From Serratia plymuthica (lineage in GTDB: Bacteria; Pseudomonadota; Gammaproteobacteria; Enterobacterales; Enterobacteriaceae): a DNA stretch of 64,000 bases. The position numbers and the translations under genes are program-made. Shown here piece after piece: positions 60,480 to 64,000 of this stretch; position 1 is the stretch's first letter; every line of letters begins with the position of its first letter. The stretch spans positions 3,844,001 through 3,908,000 of the forward strand of contig NZ_CP068771.1 in the NCBI RefSeq assembly GCF_018336935.1, in the 5' to 3' direction. The notes beneath the pieces were generated by a model. It saw only the letters and a program-made list of their open reading frames with translations, did not search any database and was not told where the DNA came from.

Positions 60480-61811
60480 ATGGCTAAGCAACCAGGATTA
60501 GATTTTCAAAGTGCTAAAGGCGGGCTCGGCGAGCTGAAGCGCAGACTTTTGTTTGTAATCGGCGCGCTGATTGTCTTCCGTATCGGCTCTTTTATTCCGA
60601 TTCCTGGTATCGATGCCACTGTGCTTGCCAAATTGCTCGAGCAGCAGAGAGGCACTATCATTGAAATGTTTAACATGTTCTCTGGTGGTGCCCTCAGCCG
60701 TGCTTCAATCTTTGCTCTGGGGATCATGCCGTATATTTCGGCATCGATCATTATCCAGCTGTTAACGGTGGTACATCCAGCGTTGGCAGAAATTAAGAAA
60801 GAAGGGGAGGCTGGCCGTCGCAAGATTAGCCAGTACACCCGTTACGGTACGCTAGTGTTGGCTATATTCCAGTCAATCGGTATTGCTACCGGTTTACCGA
60901 ATATGCCTGGTATGCAGGGTCTGGTGTTAAATCCAGGCTTTGCATTCTACTTTACTGCAGTAGTTAGCTTGGTTACCGGGACAATGTTCCTGATGTGGCT
61001 GGGTGAGCAGATTACTGAACGCGGTATCGGTAACGGTATCTCGATCATTATCTTTGCGGGTATCGTAGCGGGACTTCCGCCGGCAGTAGCCCATACCATT
61101 GAGCAAGCTCGGCAAGGCGACCTGCACTTCCTCCTGTTGCTGTTGGTTGCAGTATTAGTGTTTGCAGTAACCTTCTTCGTTGTTTTCATCGAACGTGGTC
61201 AACGTCGTATCGTCGTTAACTATGCGAAACGTCAACAAGGGCGTCGTGTTTATGCAGCACAGAGCACACACTTACCGTTGAAAGTGAACATGGCAGGGGT
61301 TATCCCGGCAATCTTCGCTTCCAGCATTATTCTGTTCCCAGCCACGATCGCATCATGGTTTGGGGGCGGTACCGGTTGGAACTGGCTGACAACGATTTCG
61401 CTGTATTTGCAGCCAGGGCAACCGCTTTATGTGTTACTCTATGCATCTGCAATCATCTTCTTCTGTTTCTTTTACACGGCGTTGGTTTTCAACCCGCGTG
61501 AAACAGCAGATAACCTGAAGAAGTCCGGTGCCTTCGTACCAGGAATTCGTCCGGGAGAGCAAACGGCGAAGTACATCGATAAAGTAATGACGCGTTTAAC
61601 CCTGGTGGGCGCGATGTACATTACTTTCATCTGCCTGATCCCGGAGTTCATGCGTGATGCAATGAAAGTACCATTCTACTTTGGTGGTACCTCGCTACTG
61701 ATCGTGGTTGTCGTCATCATGGACTTTATGGCTCAAGTGCAAACTCTGATGATGTCAAGTCAGTACGAGTCTGCATTGAAGAAAGCAAACCTGAAAGGCT
61801 ATAACCGCTAG
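60480..61811 (+). CDS. secY: Preprotein translocase channel SecY
   Basis: Inner-membrane pore of the Sec translocon with SecE and SecG. The 443 residues have ten membrane helices, the plug region after helix 1 ([15 protein letters not shown]), and the cytoplasmic C5 loop with [19 protein letters not shown] (about 353-371), including the key Arg357 position. Cotranscribed with ribosomal genes. Confidence 0.98.
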   Translation: MAKQPGLDFQSAKGGLGELKRRLLFVIGALIVFRIGSFIPIPGIDATVLAKLLEQQRGTIIEMFNMFSGGALSRASIFALGIMPYISASIIIQLLTVVHPALAEIKKEGEAGRRKISQYTRYGTLVLAIFQSIGIATGLPNMPGMQGLVLNPGFAFYFTAVVSLVTGTMFLMWLGEQITERGIGNGISIIIFAGIVAGLPPAVAHTIEQARQGDLHFLLLLLVAVLVFAVTFFVVFIERGQRRIVVNYAKRQQGRRVYAAQSTHLPLKVNMAGVIPAIFASSIILFPATIASWFGGGTGWNWLTTISLYLQPGQPLYVLLYASAIIFFCFFYTALVFNPRETADNLKKSGAFVPGIRPGEQTAKYIDKVMTRLTLVGAMYITFICLIPEFMRDAMKVPFYFGGTSLLIVVVVIMDFMAQVQTLMMSSQYESALKKANLKGYNR

Positions 61812-61961
<150 letters not shown>

Positions 61962-61996
61962 TTATCTCGCATATTTTTCTTGCAAAGTTGGGTTGA

Positions 61997-62024
61997 GCTG
62001 GCTAGATTAGCCAGCCAATCTTTT
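61997..62024 (+). terminator. Hairpin between spc and alpha operons
   Basis: Perfect 7-bp stem GCTGGCT/AGCCAGC, loop AGATT, followed by CAATCTTTT. It probably gives partial termination, since spc and alpha are partly cotranscribed in E. coli. Confidence 0.65.
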
Positions 62025-62107
62025 GTATGTAGCTGCAACATTATTTGAGTATCCTGAAAACGGGCTTTTCAGAATGGTGTTGCCGTATAAAATAGTAGGA
62101 GTGCATA
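62025..62107 (+). promoter_or_regulatory. Alpha operon leader, expected S4 target
   Basis: In E. coli, S4 binds a nested pseudoknot covering the leader and the GTG start of rpsM. Here the 83 nt before the GTG include CTGAAAA/TTTTCAG (62054-62076), a stem suitable for such a fold, and a GTG start is kept. The pseudoknot itself was not modelled. Confidence 0.5.
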
Positions 62108-62464
62108 GTGGCCCGTATAGCAGGCATTAACATTCCTGATCATAAACATACCGTTATCGCCTTAACGTCGATCTTCGGAATCGGTAAGACCCGTTCACAG
62201 TCTATCTGTGCATCTACGGGTATTGCTGAAAATGTTAAGATCAGTGAGCTGTCTGAAGAGCAAATTGAACAGCTGCGTGAAGCAGTCGCCAAATTCACTG
62301 TAGAAGGTGATTTGCGTCGTGAAGTTACCCTGAGCATCAAGCGTCTGATGGATCTTGGTACTTACCGTGGTTTGCGTCATCGTCGTGGTCTGCCAGTTCG
62401 CGGTCAGCGTACGAAGACCAACGCACGTACCCGTAAGGGTCCGCGTAAACCAATCAAGAAATAA
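62108..62464 (+). CDS. rpsM: 30S ribosomal protein S13
   Basis: The 118-residue head protein with basic tail ([18 protein letters not shown], ending KGPRKPIKK). It starts with GTG, as in E. coli, where this codon is part of the S4-regulated structure. First gene of the alpha operon. Confidence 0.98.
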   Translation: MARIAGINIPDHKHTVIALTSIFGIGKTRSQSICASTGIAENVKISELSEEQIEQLREAVAKFTVEGDLRREVTLSIKRLMDLGTYRGLRHRRGLPVRGQRTKTNARTRKGPRKPIKK

Positions 62465-62477
62465 TCAGGGTGATTGA

Positions 62478-62870
<393 letters not shown>

Positions 62871-62882
62871 CGCTGCTTTTAG

Positions 62883-63521
<639 letters not shown>

Positions 63522-63546
63522 AGCTTAGTACCAAAGAGAGGACACA

Positions 63547-64000
63547 ATGCAGGGTTCTGTGACAGAGTTTCTAAAACCGCGCCTGGTAGATATCGAGCAA
63601 GTCAGTTCGACGCACGCCAAGGTGACCCTTGAGCCTTTAGAGCGTGGCTTTGGCCATACTCTTGGCAACGCACTGCGCCGTATTCTGCTTTCATCTATGC
63701 CGGGTTGCGCGGTGACCGAGGTTGAGATTGATGGTGTACTGCATGAGTACAGCACCAAAGAAGGCGTACAGGAAGATATCCTGGAGATCCTGCTCAACCT
63801 GAAAGGGCTGGCGGTGAGAGTTCAAGGCAAAGACGAAGTTATTCTTACCCTGAATAAATCTGGCATTGGCCCTGTGACCGCTGCCGACATCACCCATGAT
63901 GGTGATGTCGAAATCGTCAAGCCTCAGCATGTGATCTGCCACCTGACCGATGAGAACGCTGCTATCAGCATGCGTATCAAAGTTCAGCGCGGTCGTGGTT
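63547..64000 (+). CDS. rpoA: RNA polymerase alpha subunit, 3'-truncated by window edge
   Basis: Assembles RNA polymerase and contacts UP elements and activators such as CRP. The ATG at 63547 after GAGAGGAC gives [19 protein letters not shown]; 151 of an expected 329 residues are visible, covering most of the N-terminal dimerisation domain ([20 protein letters not shown], about 36-55). The frame stays open to the window end. The C-terminal domain lies outside. Confidence 0.97.
   Translation, partial: MQGSVTEFLKPRLVDIEQVSSTHAKVTLEPLERGFGHTLGNALRRILLSSMPGCAVTEVEIDGVLHEYSTKEGVQEDILEILLNLKGLAVRVQGKDEVILTLNKSGIGPVTAADITHDGDVEIVKPQHVICHLTDENAAISMRIKVQRGRG

Overview
The window is enterobacterial chromosome. 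It is about 64 kb of moderately GC-rich, densely packed sequence, and nearly every product closely resembles an Escherichia coli protein in length and motifs. The backbone gene order (aroK-aroB-damX-dam-rpe-gph-trpS, nirBDC-cysG, tsgA, ppiA, pabA, argD, yhfK-crp, yhfA, prkB-yheU-yheT, yheS, kefGB-yheV-slyD-slyX-fkpA, yheO-tusDCB, then the str, S10, spc and alpha operons) is that of Enterobacterales. The extra genes (codA beside nirB, a LacI/GH4/PTS-IIA locus, btsSR, tauABCD between yheT and yheS, bfd-bfr directly after tuf) suggest a Serratia-like member of the Yersiniaceae. The genus is an inference; the order is secure.

Layout. 1-6.5 kb: end of aroK, then aroB, damX, dam, rpe, gph and trpS, all plus strand, with a CRISPR-repeat-like hairpin between aroK and aroB and a palindromic element between damX and dam. 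6.5-14.5 kb: minus-strand nirBDC-cysG (nitrite to ammonia, with siroheme synthesis) behind a textbook FNR plus NarL/NarP control region; plus-strand codA; minus-strand tsgA. 14.8-17.7 kb: a small beta-glucoside locus with a perfect LacI-type operator. 17.9-21.1 kb: ppiA and the pyruvate-sensing BtsS/BtsR pair. 21.1-21.7 kb: a toxin-antitoxin pair whose toxin carries an in-frame TGA. 21.9-31.3 kb: yjgR, pabA, argD with tandem ARG boxes, yhfK, crp, yhfA, prkB-yheU-yheT. 31.4-36.4 kb: a LysE exporter, a PhzF-like enzyme and the taurine operon tauABCD. 36.4-45.5 kb: yheS, KefGB potassium efflux, SlyD/SlyX/FkpA and the TusBCD sulfur relay.

45.5-64 kb holds translation genes: rpsL-rpsG-fusA-tuf, then bfd-bfr, then the S10 operon (11 genes), the spc operon (12 genes including secY) and the alpha operon up to a truncated rpoA. 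Strong promoters and terminators mark the transcription units. The S10 leader has the stem-loops expected for L4 feedback, and the rpsL-rpsG and alpha leaders occupy the positions of the known S7 and S4 targets.

I found no tRNA, rRNA, prophage, insertion sequence or CRISPR array, and no clearly undescribed multi-gene system. The least explained items are the lone type I-E CRISPR-like repeat, the interrupted toxin gene, the 25-bp perfect palindrome upstream of tsgA, the damX-dam palindromic element and the long leader before yheO.
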